Shown one piece after another: positions 19,836 to 31,672 of a DNA stretch of 64,000 bases. The notes under the pieces are model-generated. The model worked only from the letters and a program-made list of their open reading frames with translations, searched no databases and was not told the origin of the DNA. Location: NCBI GenBank assembly GCA_033239005.1, contig BSQZ01000080.1:2602501-2666500 (forward strand), given 5' to 3'. The DNA is from Lamellibrachia satsuma. Taxonomy: Eukaryota > Annelida > Polychaeta > Sabellida > Siboglinidae. How positions within the stretch are numbered: position 1 is the first letter of the stretch; each line of letters starts with the position of its first letter. The position numbers and the translations under genes were made by a program.

Positions 19836-21335
19836 TTATACATCTTATACATAGTGTGGGATAATACATACTTATACATCTTATACACAGTGTGGGATAA
19901 TACATACTTATACATCTTATGCACAGTGTGGGATAATACATACTTATACATCTTATACACAGTGTGGGATAATACATACTTATACATCTTATACACAGTG
20001 TGGGATAATGCATACTTATACATCTTATACATAGTGTGGGATAATACATACTTATACATCTTATACACTGTGTGGGAAAATACATACTTATACATCTTAT
20101 ACATAGTGTGGGATAATACATAGTTATACATATTATTCACAGTGTGGGATAATACATATTTATACATCTTATACATAGTGTGGGATAATATATACTTATA
20201 CATCTTATACACAGTGTGGGATAATACATACTTATTCATCTTATACACAGTGTGGGATAATACATACTTATACATATTATACATAGTGTGGGATAATACA
20301 TACTTATACATCTTATACACAGTGTGGGAATACATACTTATACATCTTATACACAGTGTGGGATAATACATACTTATACATCTTATACATAGTGTGGGAT
20401 AATACATACTTATACATCTTATACACAGTGTGGGATAATACATACTTATACATCTTATACATAGTGTGGGATAATACATAGTTATACATATTATACACAG
20501 TGTGGGATAATACATATTTATACATCTTATACATAGTGTGGGATAATATATACTTATACATCTTATACACAGTGTGAGATAATACATACTTATACATCTT
20601 ATACACAGTGTGGGAATACATACTTATACATCTTATACACAGTGTGGGATAATACATACTTATACATCTTATACATAGTGTGGGATAATACATACTTATA
20701 CATCTTATACACAGTGTGGGATAATACATACTTATACATCTTATACATAGTGTGGGATAATACATAGTTATACATATTATACACAGTGTGGGATAATACA
20801 TATTTATACATCTTATACATAGTGTGGGATAATATATACTTATACATCTTATACACAGTGTGAGATAATACATACTTATACATCTTATACATAGTGTGGG
20901 ATAATACATAGTTATACATATTATACACAGTGTGGGATAATACATATTTATACATCTTATACATAGTGTGGGATAATATATACTTATACATCTTATACAC
21001 AGTGTGAGATAATACATACTTATACATCTTATACATAGTGTGGGATAATACATAGTTATACATATTATACACAGTGTGGGATAATACATATTTATACATC
21101 TTATACATAGTGTGGGATAATATATACTTATACATCTTATACACAGTGTGGGATAATACATACTTATACATCTTATACATAGTGTGGGATAATACATAGT
21201 TATACATATTATACACAGTGTGGGATAATACATATTTATACATCTTATACATAGTGTGGGATAATATATACTTATACATCTTATACACAGTGTGGGATAA
21301 TACATACTTATTCATCTTATACACAGTATGCATAA
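19836..21335. repeat. 36-bp satellite with 144-bp higher-order units
   Basis: About 41 units of 36 bp contain cttatacatcttatacacag and tgtgggataatacata. In the right half, four-unit blocks repeat; for example agtgtgagat recurs at 20857 and 21001, a 144-bp period. One unit deletion (gtgtgggaatac) appears near 20328 and 20608. Confidence 0.93.
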
Positions 21336-21555
21336 CAACGTAAGTGTCCACAACGTCATATATTAAGCTTGTCGTGATTAGTTGCCAAAAAGGACACTTT
21401 TCAAGAATTTCGACAACAAACAATTGTGAATGGAATATAAATTATTGAATGGGGTATGAAATAGTGAATGACAATATATATGTAATGAGACTTCTACTTG
21501 ATTGAATGATTCATATACACATACGAACTCACGCACACGCGCAAGAACATCCACA

Positions 21556-21705
21556 ACAAGATTGAACAAGACTGTCACCCAAACACCCAGATGACAAGTG
21601 GACAATGAAGCCATTGGCTTATCGAGAGTCCAATAATTGTTCATGTATGAGTAACTCGTCTTCTGAGATATGTGTTATCTTTGTTTGACACTGCTAGCAT
21701 TTACA
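21556..21705 (-). mobile_element. CR1-like LINE 3' UTR fragment
   Basis: Homologous to the 3' ends at 105-215, 22905-23030 and 31197-31320: a caagtggacaatgaagccattggc-like stretch followed by cttatcgagagtccaa. No coding sequence remains beyond a few codons. Confidence 0.7.
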
Positions 21706-22239
21706 GTACTGGCTATAAACCAGTACGCCATGCTTCACGAGTGAAATAAAACGTCCACACGTCGTGGTTAAATAAATGTTGTTCTTTCAGTCATTCTCAG
21801 CACACAACTCGCTGGTTGAATCATCGGTACGAACCGCCTGGCCGTTGTTACAGTTGTAACAACTTGCCCCAATACAATTGTAACAACTTGCCCCAGACAC
21901 AAGTTTTGAACTTGAACGCACGTGGACGATAACAAATACTGAATTTCAATTTAGGTTATACTTGGCTTAACCCTTTATACTATACAGTATACATGTTTCA
22001 AGTTATATTCACGAAACATAACAATGAGATGATATTACGTGAGCATACCAACAAACTTTAGGTGGTTAAAAAGTAATTTTGTCCTCATCTCGTTAATTTC
22101 GTTTTATTAACTCCCGATTTTTGGACAGTGAGTCTGCCGGTGGACTTCCAACCAACTACTGTCGGCGTCGTTTGCTATATTTTCGTAACACGCCTCTGTA
22201 ACAACCTGTCTCTGTATACAACTAGCCCCGGTCTCCCGT

Positions 22240-22900
22240 TTACCGGTTACCATATACATACTGGTAATGTCATCTTCTTGAACACATGCAGTACTGCATA
22301 TACGCTTACAAGCTTACAAATTATTTACAACTTCTGATTGTTTTGCTAGGATAACCTCGAAAATGTGGGCGTCCCTCCCGAAGGGCAGTCTTGACCGCAG
22401 AACACCCGGCACATTCTTAGTGTCCTCACACGTCACTTCCGGTAGCCTTGTAATCAGCTGTTGCGTTTGAAGACAACGTCATAATGTTTATGGTATCATA
22501 CATCAGTTACACTTCCTGGTGTGTTACAGACGAATGTAGGACCCAGTAATTTTAGATGTGTAATGTAAAAAAAATCATATTATCTGACGTAACTGCATTT
22601 GAGCAGGCACATTGGCATGTTTGCTGGTAGAACATGTTGACAGTGTAACTGTGGATTTTTAGATGATTTTAATAGGCGGAAGGATTTTTGGCAATTGTAT
22701 CGCCACAAGGCACGTTTGCATAGTAATTCATGCAGGAATTGGTAAAAATTGACGGGTATGGCACGTTCAGGCATTTTAAATGAGTTAGAAGTATGAGATT
22801 TTGACTAAACTCGATCAGCATTTCAATGAGATGATGACATTGGCAGTTAAGAAGTTTCAGCATTTTTGATCGTTCCGTTTTCTTATAATCATGCAAAACG
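22240..22900. other. intergenic, nothing recognised
   Basis: AT-rich DNA without a convincing gene or repeat. Confidence 0.4.
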
Positions 22901-22904
22901 TTAA

Positions 22905-23308
22905 CATTTAACAAGATTGCCAATCCAAACAACAAGTTCCAGATGGCAAGTGGACAAGGAAGCCATTGGCTTATCGAGAGTCCAAATATTTTCTCATCTA
23001 TGTGTAGCCCGCCCTTATCAGATATCTGTCAATTCTATTTGAAACATATTCACACTACTAGCATTAACACAATCATTTGTTCCATTCATTTATCACCCTC
23101 TGTGAGAAAGAGTACTTTTTCATGTCCAACCTACACTGCTCCTTAACTAATTGTGCTTTATGTCCTCTGGTTCTACTGCCTTCTTTAAGCTTTATGTCCT
23201 CTGGTTCTACTGCCTTCTTTAAGTTTGAAGGCAGTAGAACCAAAAAAATAAAATAGTGAATTGTTATGAGGATGTTGATAGGAATATGTTATATATATAT
23301 ATATATAT

Positions 23309-23407
<99 letters not shown>

Positions 23408-23528
23408 CATATTCCTATCAACATCCTCATAACCGTTCACTATTTTAAACACTTCTATTTGGTCTCCTCTTAGTCTCCTGGTCTCTAGTGTTGTCAAACC
23501 ACATTGTATTAATCGAGTTTGTGTAAAC
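22905..23528 (-). mobile_element. CR1-like LINE 3' end, rearranged by palindromes and (TA)n
   Basis: Minus-strand C-terminal reverse transcriptase tail and 3' UTR, as at 85-575, but the coding part is cut by an inverted duplication. ggttctactgccttc at 23199-23213 is mirrored at 23227-23241. gttatgaggatgttgatagg (about 23265) is mirrored at 23410-23432 across a (TA)n run at about 23288-23405. Confidence 0.8.
23288..23405. repeat. (TA)n microsatellite, palindrome centre
   Basis: About 118 bp of at/ta, with one aacatata interruption near 23308. Confidence 0.93.
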
Positions 23529-23706
23529 ATCAGATATCTGTCAATTCTATTTTAAACATATTCACACTACTAGCATTAACACAATCATTTGTTCCATTCA
23601 TTTATCACCCTCTGTGAGAAAGAGTACTTTTTCATGTCCAACCTACACTGCTCCTTAACTAATTGTGCTTTGTGTCCTCTGGTTCTACTGCCTTCTTTAA
23701 GTTTGA

Positions 23707-23782
<76 letters not shown>

Positions 23783-24430
23783 CATATTCCTATCAACATC
23801 CTCATAACCATTCATTATTTTAAACACTTCTATTTGGTCTCCTCTTAGTCTCCTGGTCTCTAGTGTTGTCAAACCACATTGTATTAATCGAGTTTCGTAA
23901 CTAAGGTCTCTCAATACTGGAATCATTTTAGTTGATCTTCGTTGTATTCTTTCTAGCTTGTCTATGTCCTTTTTACGATATGGCCTCCATGCTTGTATAC
24001 AATATTCCAAATGTGGTCTAACTATTGCTTTCTACTGGGGTACAATTAGTTTTTGCTCCATATACATGATAATTCTCCTAATTAGCCCTAGAATTTGATT
24101 TCCTTTCGAAGCAGCAATCCCATACTGCTCTGAAACTTTCATGTCAGCACTAAATGTTACTCCTAAATCTTTTCTTGTGTGGTTCTATCTAGTACAGCAT
24201 CCCCCATTTTATATTCTTCGTCCATGTTTCCATGTCCTATGTGTATACATTTACACTTCCCAAAATTTAATAACATTTGCCATGTTTCTGACCATTTAAC
24301 TAATTTATCTAGATCATCCTATAAACTTTGTTTATCTGTATCATTAGTAACCTTTCTGAATACGTTTGTGTCATCTGCAAATTTAGTCGCCAATGGGAAA
24401 CGTAACAGTAGGCTGAACCGTTATGCTCGG
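23529..24430 (-). mobile_element. CR1-like LINE, RT core to C-terminus
   Basis: The minus strand reads the family-typical FADDTNVFRKVTNDTD (motif C region), then HLEYCIQAWRPYRKKDIDKL and ERIQRRSTKMIPVLRDLSYE, and RVINEWNK, with stops and frameshifts between. A (TA)n run (23707-23781) is inserted at the same place in the reading frame as in the adjacent copy (after YEDVDRNM), so the two copies probably arose by local duplication. Confidence 0.82.
23707..23781. repeat. (TA)n microsatellite
   Basis: About 75 bp of uninterrupted at repeats inside the CR1 C-terminal frame. Confidence 0.95.
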
Positions 24431-25026
24431 TGCCTAGTGGAGATCGAGGTGTTCCGCCGATTCCAGGAATTCCTATCTGTCTGTCCACTCTTAGTTGTGA
24501 CGTATGTCAAAAACTAGTCAACGACAAAAGTAAGATACATTCTCTAACACTATTCAAGTTACAACGGTGTAAGATATATATACCACATATTAGTATATAC
24601 TGTACATTGGGAGTTCAGTCTTCGATATATGATAAATTTGGGTTGTATCGCACTAACCGAATTTTATTTGTACACACACTGCAGTGGACCGGTCTAACGA
24701 GCTGAGAAGCAGCGAACGGAACCGGGTGGGGAGGGGGTGTTTTGAAAAAGTGCAACCACAGCAGTGCGTTGTTGTACACTGTATAGCAATTGTTGGCAAA
24801 TGCATATTGTTCCCACCTCAAGATCTGCAAATACCGATGAAAAGTGAACACGCACACCCGAGGCACATCAGTCACCCGTGCTGGCAAACATCAGGAAATG
24901 AGACGTTCGTCTGGGTTGGTTTCACCCTCACTGTGGATTGCACATTTGCAAGGTCGGAAACGACACATTTTTTCAGATATACTCAAACGGTACAAAATCA
25001 TTTGCAACTCCTGCCATACACAGATC

Positions 25027-27339
25027 TTACCTTATGATACCTTACCTTATGACGATTCTGATCGCAGGATCCAGTTGATTCCTCCATGATCAGATCTTCA
25101 GAATCAAATATTTTTATATAATAATTTCCGGTTCCATTAGTTATTGTTAAAGGAGATTCATATTATTGCCAGGGTAGACCAGAATTTGTCTAGTTTGTTT
25201 TTAAATGAGTTAATTGATCTAGCTTGTATTACAGAGTTTGGGAGACTATTCCATGGTTCAGCCACTCTAAGAGGGAATGCATTTTTTCTTAAATTTATTT
25301 TTGCTCTTTGGGTAAATATTTTAAGGGAGTGTCCTCTATTTCCTGATCTTAGTGTCACATCCTCCCATTTCAGGAGGTTTTGTGCAGATTCATTATCGTA
25401 TAGTTCGTGCATTATTTTATAGACTTCTATCATGTCTCCTCTTAGCCTTCGGTATGCTAATGTGGGTAACTTCAGTAATTTTAGTCTTTCTATATATGAT
25501 AAATCCCTCATACCAGGAAGTTGTTTTGTGGCCCTTCTCTGGACGTTTTCTATTGCTATTTTATGTTTTATCTTATATGGATACCATACTGCTATGGCAT
25601 ATTCTAGGTGAGATCTAACCATTGTCTTATATAGTGGCAAGAAAGTGTGTGTGTCTAGGAATTGGAAGGTTCTTCGGATTATTTTTGTCATTTTGGTTGC
25701 TTAATTTACCACTTGGTTTATGTGATCATCAAATGACAATTTTGAATCGATAATTACACCTAAGTCAGTTTGTTTATCTGTGGTGGCTAGTGAATGTTTA
25801 ACATTATTACTTGTCATGAAATATTAATTTTCACCTATATTATTTTTTCCAATTTCCATGTGTTTACATTTGTTTGGGTGGAATTTTAATAACCATTTGT
25901 CGCTCCATTGTTCTAGGATACTTAAATCTTGTTGTAGTATATCCTGATCATTTCTATTTGTTATGGCTCTAAATATCTTAATGTCATCAGCGAACAGGAA
26001 TGTATTGGATTTAGTTAACTCTGGCAGGTCGTTTACGTATAGAACAAACAACAAAGGTCCTAGGACAGATCCCTGCGGTATCCCTGATGTTACTTTGTGC
26101 CAGTTTGATTCTTTTCCATTTACTGCTACCTTTTGTCATTTATTTGTGATAAATGCCTCAATCCAGTTAACTAAATCATTCCTAATGTTAAAACTTTTTA
26201 ATTTACTTATTAGTCTCGTATGTGGCACGGTATCAAAAGCCTTTTGAAAATCCATATAAATAACATATGTGTAATTACCTTTATCCATTTATGAGGTCCA
26301 TTCATCTAGTATTTTAATTATATATTAATAATTGGAGAACTGTTGATATGCCAGAGATAAAACCATATTGTTTTTGACTGAACAGACCATTGACTTTCAT
26401 GTAACTGATGATGTGATTTCTAATAATTTTTTCTATGCATTTACAAACTACGCTTGTTAGGCTTATTGGACGGTAATTGCAAGCTAATTTCTTGTTTCCT
26501 TTTTTATATATTGCTGATATTTTAGCATCCTTCCATTCATCAGGAATACTTGATGTTTTTATCGATGTTTCAAATATTTTTTTTTACTGGGAGACAGATA
26601 TTTTCTGACAACTCAGTTAGTAATCTGGCACCAATTTCATCAGGGCCAGGCGATTTGCTTATATTAAGTTCTTTTAATGTTAGTAATATTATGTTTTCAG
26701 TTACTTTTAGCTCATCCATCGGTAATTTATTGTTTACTTTGGGTGTAGTTGGGATAGACCCTGTCTGTTCAGTAGTGAATACACTGGAGAAGTAGTTGAC
26801 AAGAATATTTGCTTTTTCTTCATCTTCAGTTGTTGTTTGGGATTTCGGATTTGTGTGGTCTATATTCAGTTCCCCAATTCCTTAACTGTAGTTTTTGATT
26901 TATAATAGTTCCAGAAGACTAGGGTTTTTCTTGGTTTGAGTGGCTAAATTTCGTTCAAACTCCTTTCGGAGCTTTCTGGTTAAAGCTCGGACTTTATTCC
27001 TGCTTTTACAATACTCTAGATATTTTGTCCCATCCCTTGTTTCAATGTATCTTGTCCATAGTCTATTTTTACGTCTAATTAGTTGTCTGGTGTTTGCATT
27101 CAGGGGGAAATTTCCCTTTCTGTAATTTGAAACTTCTTTTTGAGGTACGTATTTATCTTCTAATAATTTTAGTACTGTTTTAAGGATTTCCTATTAGTCG
27201 TTAACGTTGTCTTTACAGTCTTTAAATTTCTCTTCCCAATCTATATCTGAAAACTCTTTCCTCATTCCTTCATAATTTGCCTTATTAAATAGCTTCCGTT
27301 TTAATGTATTTATTTGTTATAACTTTGCAAAAAAATTAT
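25027..27339 (-). mobile_element. CR1-like LINE (second family), degenerate, inserted in hAT
   Basis: Minus-strand reverse transcriptase pieces in the right order: a GPDEIGARLL-type segment near 26.63 kb, LFADDIKIFRAITNRNDQDI with the FADD catalytic motif near 25.98 kb, then SHLEYAIAVWYPYKIKHKIA, NVQRRATKQLPGMRDLSYIE and PLRVAEPWNSLPNSV at 25.2-25.6 kb. The tail has stepwise differences from the CR1 copies at 0.2, 23 and 31 kb, so it is another family. The 3' end (25027-25055) carries repeats of ataaggtaagg type. There are many stops; it is not functional. Confidence 0.8.
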
Positions 27340-27943
27340 CGATTGTTTTGTCCTGACGAACATACAACATCATCGAATGGTTCAATGGTGCCTGGGTCAT
27401 GGTTGTTCTCGAGTATGTTTCGACGCTAAATGACCGCTCGATGCCAACGTTTGTAGCTGGCATGACCATAATTCATTTTGCAAATTTGACTACCTGTGAC
27501 AACAATAGCTATTACCGGTGTGAAGACGACGACCGTAAATATGCGAACACATTAGGAAGTGTTACATTTCCACACGACGAATATCTGGGTGAAAGTGCTT
27601 TGATGCGTCTACAGCTCTCGTGGATCAAACTCGCAGCCGTAGAAACTAGTAACACTTTGGAATTCATCTGTGTATGTCTCCATCAGCCGCTTTTAAGAGA
27701 AGTTGCTCACAGTTCATGTATATATTGTAGTCGTTTTGATCGAACCCATCTTTGATAAACGTCACCACGAGGTCCAGAGCCTCGCAGTATATGACTCTAT
27801 ATCTGATGTTTTGATGTTTGGGAATATTCTGGCGCTGCTGTCCAACTGTCACATTCAGCTGGGGCTGCTCTGTGTCGTGGTAGTCTAGGTTCTTCGATTT
27901 TCATCTCTTCCGCGTTACTCCTGACATCAATCCCAAACATCAG

Positions 27944-28158
27944 ATCCGTGTGTGAAGTTATCCAGAGACCATGTCCATAGTTCTTTCAAGACATCGGATC
28001 CGTGTCTGAAGTTATCCAGAGACCATGTCCATGGTTCTTTCACGACATCGGATCCGTGTCTGAAGTTATCCAGAGACCATGTCCATGGTTCTTTTACGAC
28101 ATCGGATCCGTGTCTGAAGTTATCCAGAGACCATGTCCATGGTTCTTTCAAGACATCG
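27944..28158. repeat. 54-bp tandem repeat, four copies
   Basis: Units of 54 bp contain tgaagttatccagagaccat and catggttctttcaagacatc. The array ends directly at the Polinton terminus at 28161. Confidence 0.9.
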
Positions 28159-28160
28159 GA

Positions 28161-28725
28161 AGTAGTATGTGTGCAATTCTGAAACATCAAATTTGTGGGG
28201 CAATTTGCTTCATTCTGATTGGTTGAAATGGAGCGTTCTGACTGGTCGTGCGCTTATTGCCGCCAGGGGGCGCCACGTGAAATACCCTATTATCGCTCAA
28301 ATGTGGGGCACTTTCCGATTGGTCGAGAGCAGGTTCACCACCAGGGGGGCGCCACATGGGTTCATTCTGATTGGTCGAGAGCCGTCACGTGACCTATGAC
28401 GTCACAGCTATTTGCATAAATTACCAAAAATCGCACTCCTTTGCGGTCATACTGTCACCAGGGGCGCCACAGGGATTCATTCTGATTGGTCGAGAGCCGT
28501 CACGTGACCTATGACGCCTATATTTGCATAAATTAGCATATATTGCACCCTTTTGTGGTGAAACCGTCACCAGGAGGCGCTACCGGTCAATTGTGTCGAC
28601 GTTTTGTGACCTAGTTTCGACTGTTCTGATTGGTCGAGAGCCTTTTGTGGTAAAACCGTCACCAGGGGGGCGCTACCGGTCAATTGTATCGACGGTTTGT
28701 GACCTAATTTCGACTGTTCTGTAAT
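28161..28725 (+). mobile_element. lone Polinton terminus (partial TIR)
   Basis: It begins AGTAGTATGTGTG, identical to the left end at 2578. It continues with the same outer TIR features: CTGATTGGTCG boxes, cgcttattgccgccaggggg, CACGTGAC, TGACGTCA and ATTTGCATAAA. After about 565 bp the similarity ends, and no element body or opposite terminus is seen in the window. Confidence 0.85.
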
Positions 28726-29740
28726 GGTCCCGTGCCTCGTTGGCCTACTGACTCACAAACTGGCATTGGCCCGCCTATTGGCATTGACATTTGAGCCAAC
28801 AACAGACTTACGTAGAACACCATCCTCAACTGATTTAGCCTGTCGCAAATCCAGTTCGCTTGTGTCCAAGTATGTAGTGTGTGAACAGTTTATTTACCAC
28901 CCGCAGTCGATTTAATAAAAAATGCCTATTTTTTTTCAAATCGTCCAAAGAATTTACTTCAGTCGTTAGATGTGGCAAGGCTCAAAATAGTGGATATCCA
29001 AAATGGTATACACTGTGCGGGTCAAGGCTGATCATGGGGTGACCTCCATCCTCTCACCAATCATATCACATAATTATGAAATTTCATTAAGGGCGAATTT
29101 CGTGAGTTTTCAGCGTTTCCATTTTCACTTTAAATGCTGGATTAAGAATTAAATAATATAATAATTTGTGTTGTTATTTTATAATTGTCTGCTATATGCA
29201 TAAATAAAAATTGGAAACTAATGCATTGACTTGTATCATTTATATTTTATACCTAAATTAGTTAACACATCGATTTTTGGACGACATTTTTTATGATCTC
29301 GTGACCTTTTACTGCCGCTGTCTATTGAATTTTTTATGAAAAAAAAATCATGAAATTTCCACATTGCCCCATGACTGCGGGGCAAAGTGGATTTTAACTA
29401 CAGGCGCTAAGTGGTCTTTAACTACAGGGGCAAAGTGAAATCAGTCTAAAATGAATAACAACAAATAAGGTGGTATTTTGAACAGTATAAGTTATGGCTG
29501 CTGTGTCTAAGCCCATACTTTTGAGTTGCACTTGTTTTGGTGCCTCCTTATATAAATGTTTGGACCATTTTAAACTGAAATCGTAATAATAAACTATTTT
29601 TAGGATCATTTAACAGTCATAAACTATCATAGGATCATTTAGCAGTCATAAATTATCATAGCATTAATGCGTAGATATACAATTATGAAGATTTTTATTT
29701 TTAACTAATAAACAAATCTATTGGCAAAGCCGTTCCCCTT
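28726..29740. other. intergenic, no gene seen
   Basis: AT-rich. There is a short palindromic zone near 29362-29435 with cattgcccc / ggggcaaagtgg motifs. Confidence 0.4.
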
Positions 29741-29744
29741 GCCC

Positions 29745-31150
29745 CTTCCTCTGTGTCTTGACCACCTACTGACCACACACGTCCTTCCACTGTTCCCTGA
29801 CCACCTACTGACCACACACGTCCTTCCACTGTTCCCTGACCACCTACTGACCACACACATCCTTCCTGTGTCCTGACCACCTACTTACCACACACGTCCT
29901 TCCTCTATGCCCTGTCCAAATACTTACCACACGTCCTTCATCTGTGTCCTGACCACCTACTTACCACACACGTTCTTCCACTGTTCCCTGACCACCTACT
30001 GACCACACACATCCTTCCTCTGTGTCCTGACCACCTACTGACCACACACATCCTTCCTGTGTCCTGACCACCTACTGACCACACACGTCCTTCCTCTATG
30101 CTCTGTCCAAATACTTACCACACATCCTTCATCTGTGTCCTGACCACATACTTACCACACACGTCCTTCCTCCGTGCCCCGACCACCTACTTACCACACA
30201 CGTCCTTCCTCCGTGCCCCGACCACCTACTTACCACACATGTCCTTCCTCCATGCCCTGACCACCTACTTACCACACACGTCCTTCCTCTGTGTCCAGAC
30301 CACCTACTTACCACACACGTCCTTCCTCCGTGTCCAGACCACCTACTTACCACACGTCCTTCCTCTGTGTCCAGACCACCTACTTAACACACACGTCCTT
30401 CCTCCGTGCCCTGACCACCTACTTACCACACACGTCCTTCCTCCGTGCCCCGACCACCTACTTACCACACACGTCCTTCCTCCGTGTCCAGACCACCTAC
30501 TTACCACACACACGTCCTTCCTCTGTGTCCAGACCACCTACTTACCACACACGTCCTTCCTCTGTGTCCAGAACACCTACTTACCACACACGTCCTTCCT
30601 CCGTGCCCTGACCACCTACTTACCACACACGTCCTTCCTCCGTGCCCCGACCACCTACTTACCACACACGTCCTTCCTCCGTGCCCCGACCACCTACTTA
30701 CCACACACGTCCTTCCTCCGTGTCCAGACCACCTACTTACCACACACGTCCTTCCTCTGTGTCCAGACCACCTACTTACCACACACATCCTTCCTCTGTG
30801 CCCTGACCACCTACTTAACACACACGTCATTCCTCCATGCCCTGACCACCTACTTACCACACACGTCCTTCCTCTGTGTCCTGACCACCTACTTACCACA
30901 CATGTCCTTCCTCTGTGCCCTGACCACCTACTTACCACACACATCCTTCCTCTGTGTCCTGACCACCTACTTACCACACACGTCCTTCCTCTGTGCCCTG
31001 ACCACCTACTTACCACACACATCCTTCCTCTGTGCCCTGACCACCTACTTACCACACACGTCCTTCCTCTGTGCCCTGACCACCTACTTACCACACACGT
31101 CCTTCCTCTGTGTCCTGACCACCTACTTACCACACGCATCCTTCCACTGT
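29745..31150. repeat. 39-bp minisatellite, about 36 copies
   Basis: The unit is 39 bp and contains gaccacctacttaccacaca and cgtccttcctc. The period is divisible by three, so long frames open on both strands. The left end (29745-30130) is more diverged (ctactgaccacac variants); the rest is homogeneous. Confidence 0.93.
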
Positions 31151-31196
31151 TCCTCTGTTTAACTCAGAACGACTGCGAATGTACATGGATTGTATA

Positions 31197-31672
31197 AGAT
31201 TTAACAAGAGTTGCCATCCAAGCCAAAGGCCCAGATGGCAAGTGGACAAGGAAGCCATTGGCTTATCGAGAGTCCAACAATGTTCATCTACTTATAACCC
31301 GCCCTCCTGAGATATGTGTCTACCTTGTTTTTAAACATATTCACGCTGCTAGCAGTTCCACAATCTGTAGACAATTTGTTCCATTCATTTATTGTCCTCT
31401 GTGAGAACGAGTGCTTCCTGATGTCCAATCTACATTGATCCTTTACTAATTTTACCTCATGTCCTCTAGTTCTGCTATCCTTCTTGAGTGAGAAAAACAT
31501 ATTTCTATCAATATTTTCATACCCATTCAATATCTTAAAAACTTCAATCTGATCTCCTCTTAACCTCCTTGTCTCTAGAGTTGTTAAACCACATTCCTTC
31601 AGGCGTTCTTCATAACTAAGGTCTCTAAGTTCTGGAATCATTTTAGTTGCTCTCCTTTGTATGCGTTCAAGC
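31197..31672 (-). mobile_element. CR1-like LINE 3' end inserted in the 55-bp minisatellite
   Basis: The minus strand reads LERIQRRATKMIPELRDLSY, RLRGDQIEVFKILNGYENID and FSQRTINEWNKLS, then the 3' UTR. A partial 55-bp satellite unit lies on the left (31165-31196, aactcagaacgactgcgaat) and the full array on the right, so the LINE landed inside the array or at its early seed. Confidence 0.85.

Larger units (their letters stand above)
19618..22237. mobile_element. candidate TIR-bounded non-autonomous DNA element
   Basis: The left end reads GGGAGACCGGGGCTAGTTGT. The right end carries the reverse complement (acaactagccccggtctccc) at 22218-22237. Related ggggc(t/a)agttgt-acag motifs recur inside at about 19803-19818 and 21845-21895, partly in inverted orientation, as subterminal repeats. 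The interior is the 36-bp satellite plus a CR1 3' fragment (21556-21705), with no transposase. The termini and repeat motifs are directly visible. No target duplication could be settled, so the transposon call is inference. Confidence 0.5.
24670..28160 (-). mobile_element. hAT remnant, copy B, split by a LINE
   Basis: 24670-25026 and 27340-27900 align, in order, with copy A at 870-2030. A 2.3 kb LINE (25027-27339) separates them inside the transposase C-terminal frame. The 27664-27852 frame repeats TFIKDGFDQNDYN and NCEQLLLKAADGD of copy A. The transposase stop is at 24975-24973. Downstream of the coding part, a 54-bp motif that is single in copy A (2085-2130) is tandemly repeated here. Confidence 0.7.

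Noticed and set aside
19811..21423. Long Tyr/Cys-rich frames (about 260-330 codons)
   Set aside because: Translation of the 36-bp satellite.
25027..27339. Target site duplication for the LINE inside hAT
   Set aside because: Only three bases (atc) could be matched at both junctions, which is not evidence.
30098..31197. 354-codon and related frames
   Set aside because: Translation of the 39-bp minisatellite in different frames.
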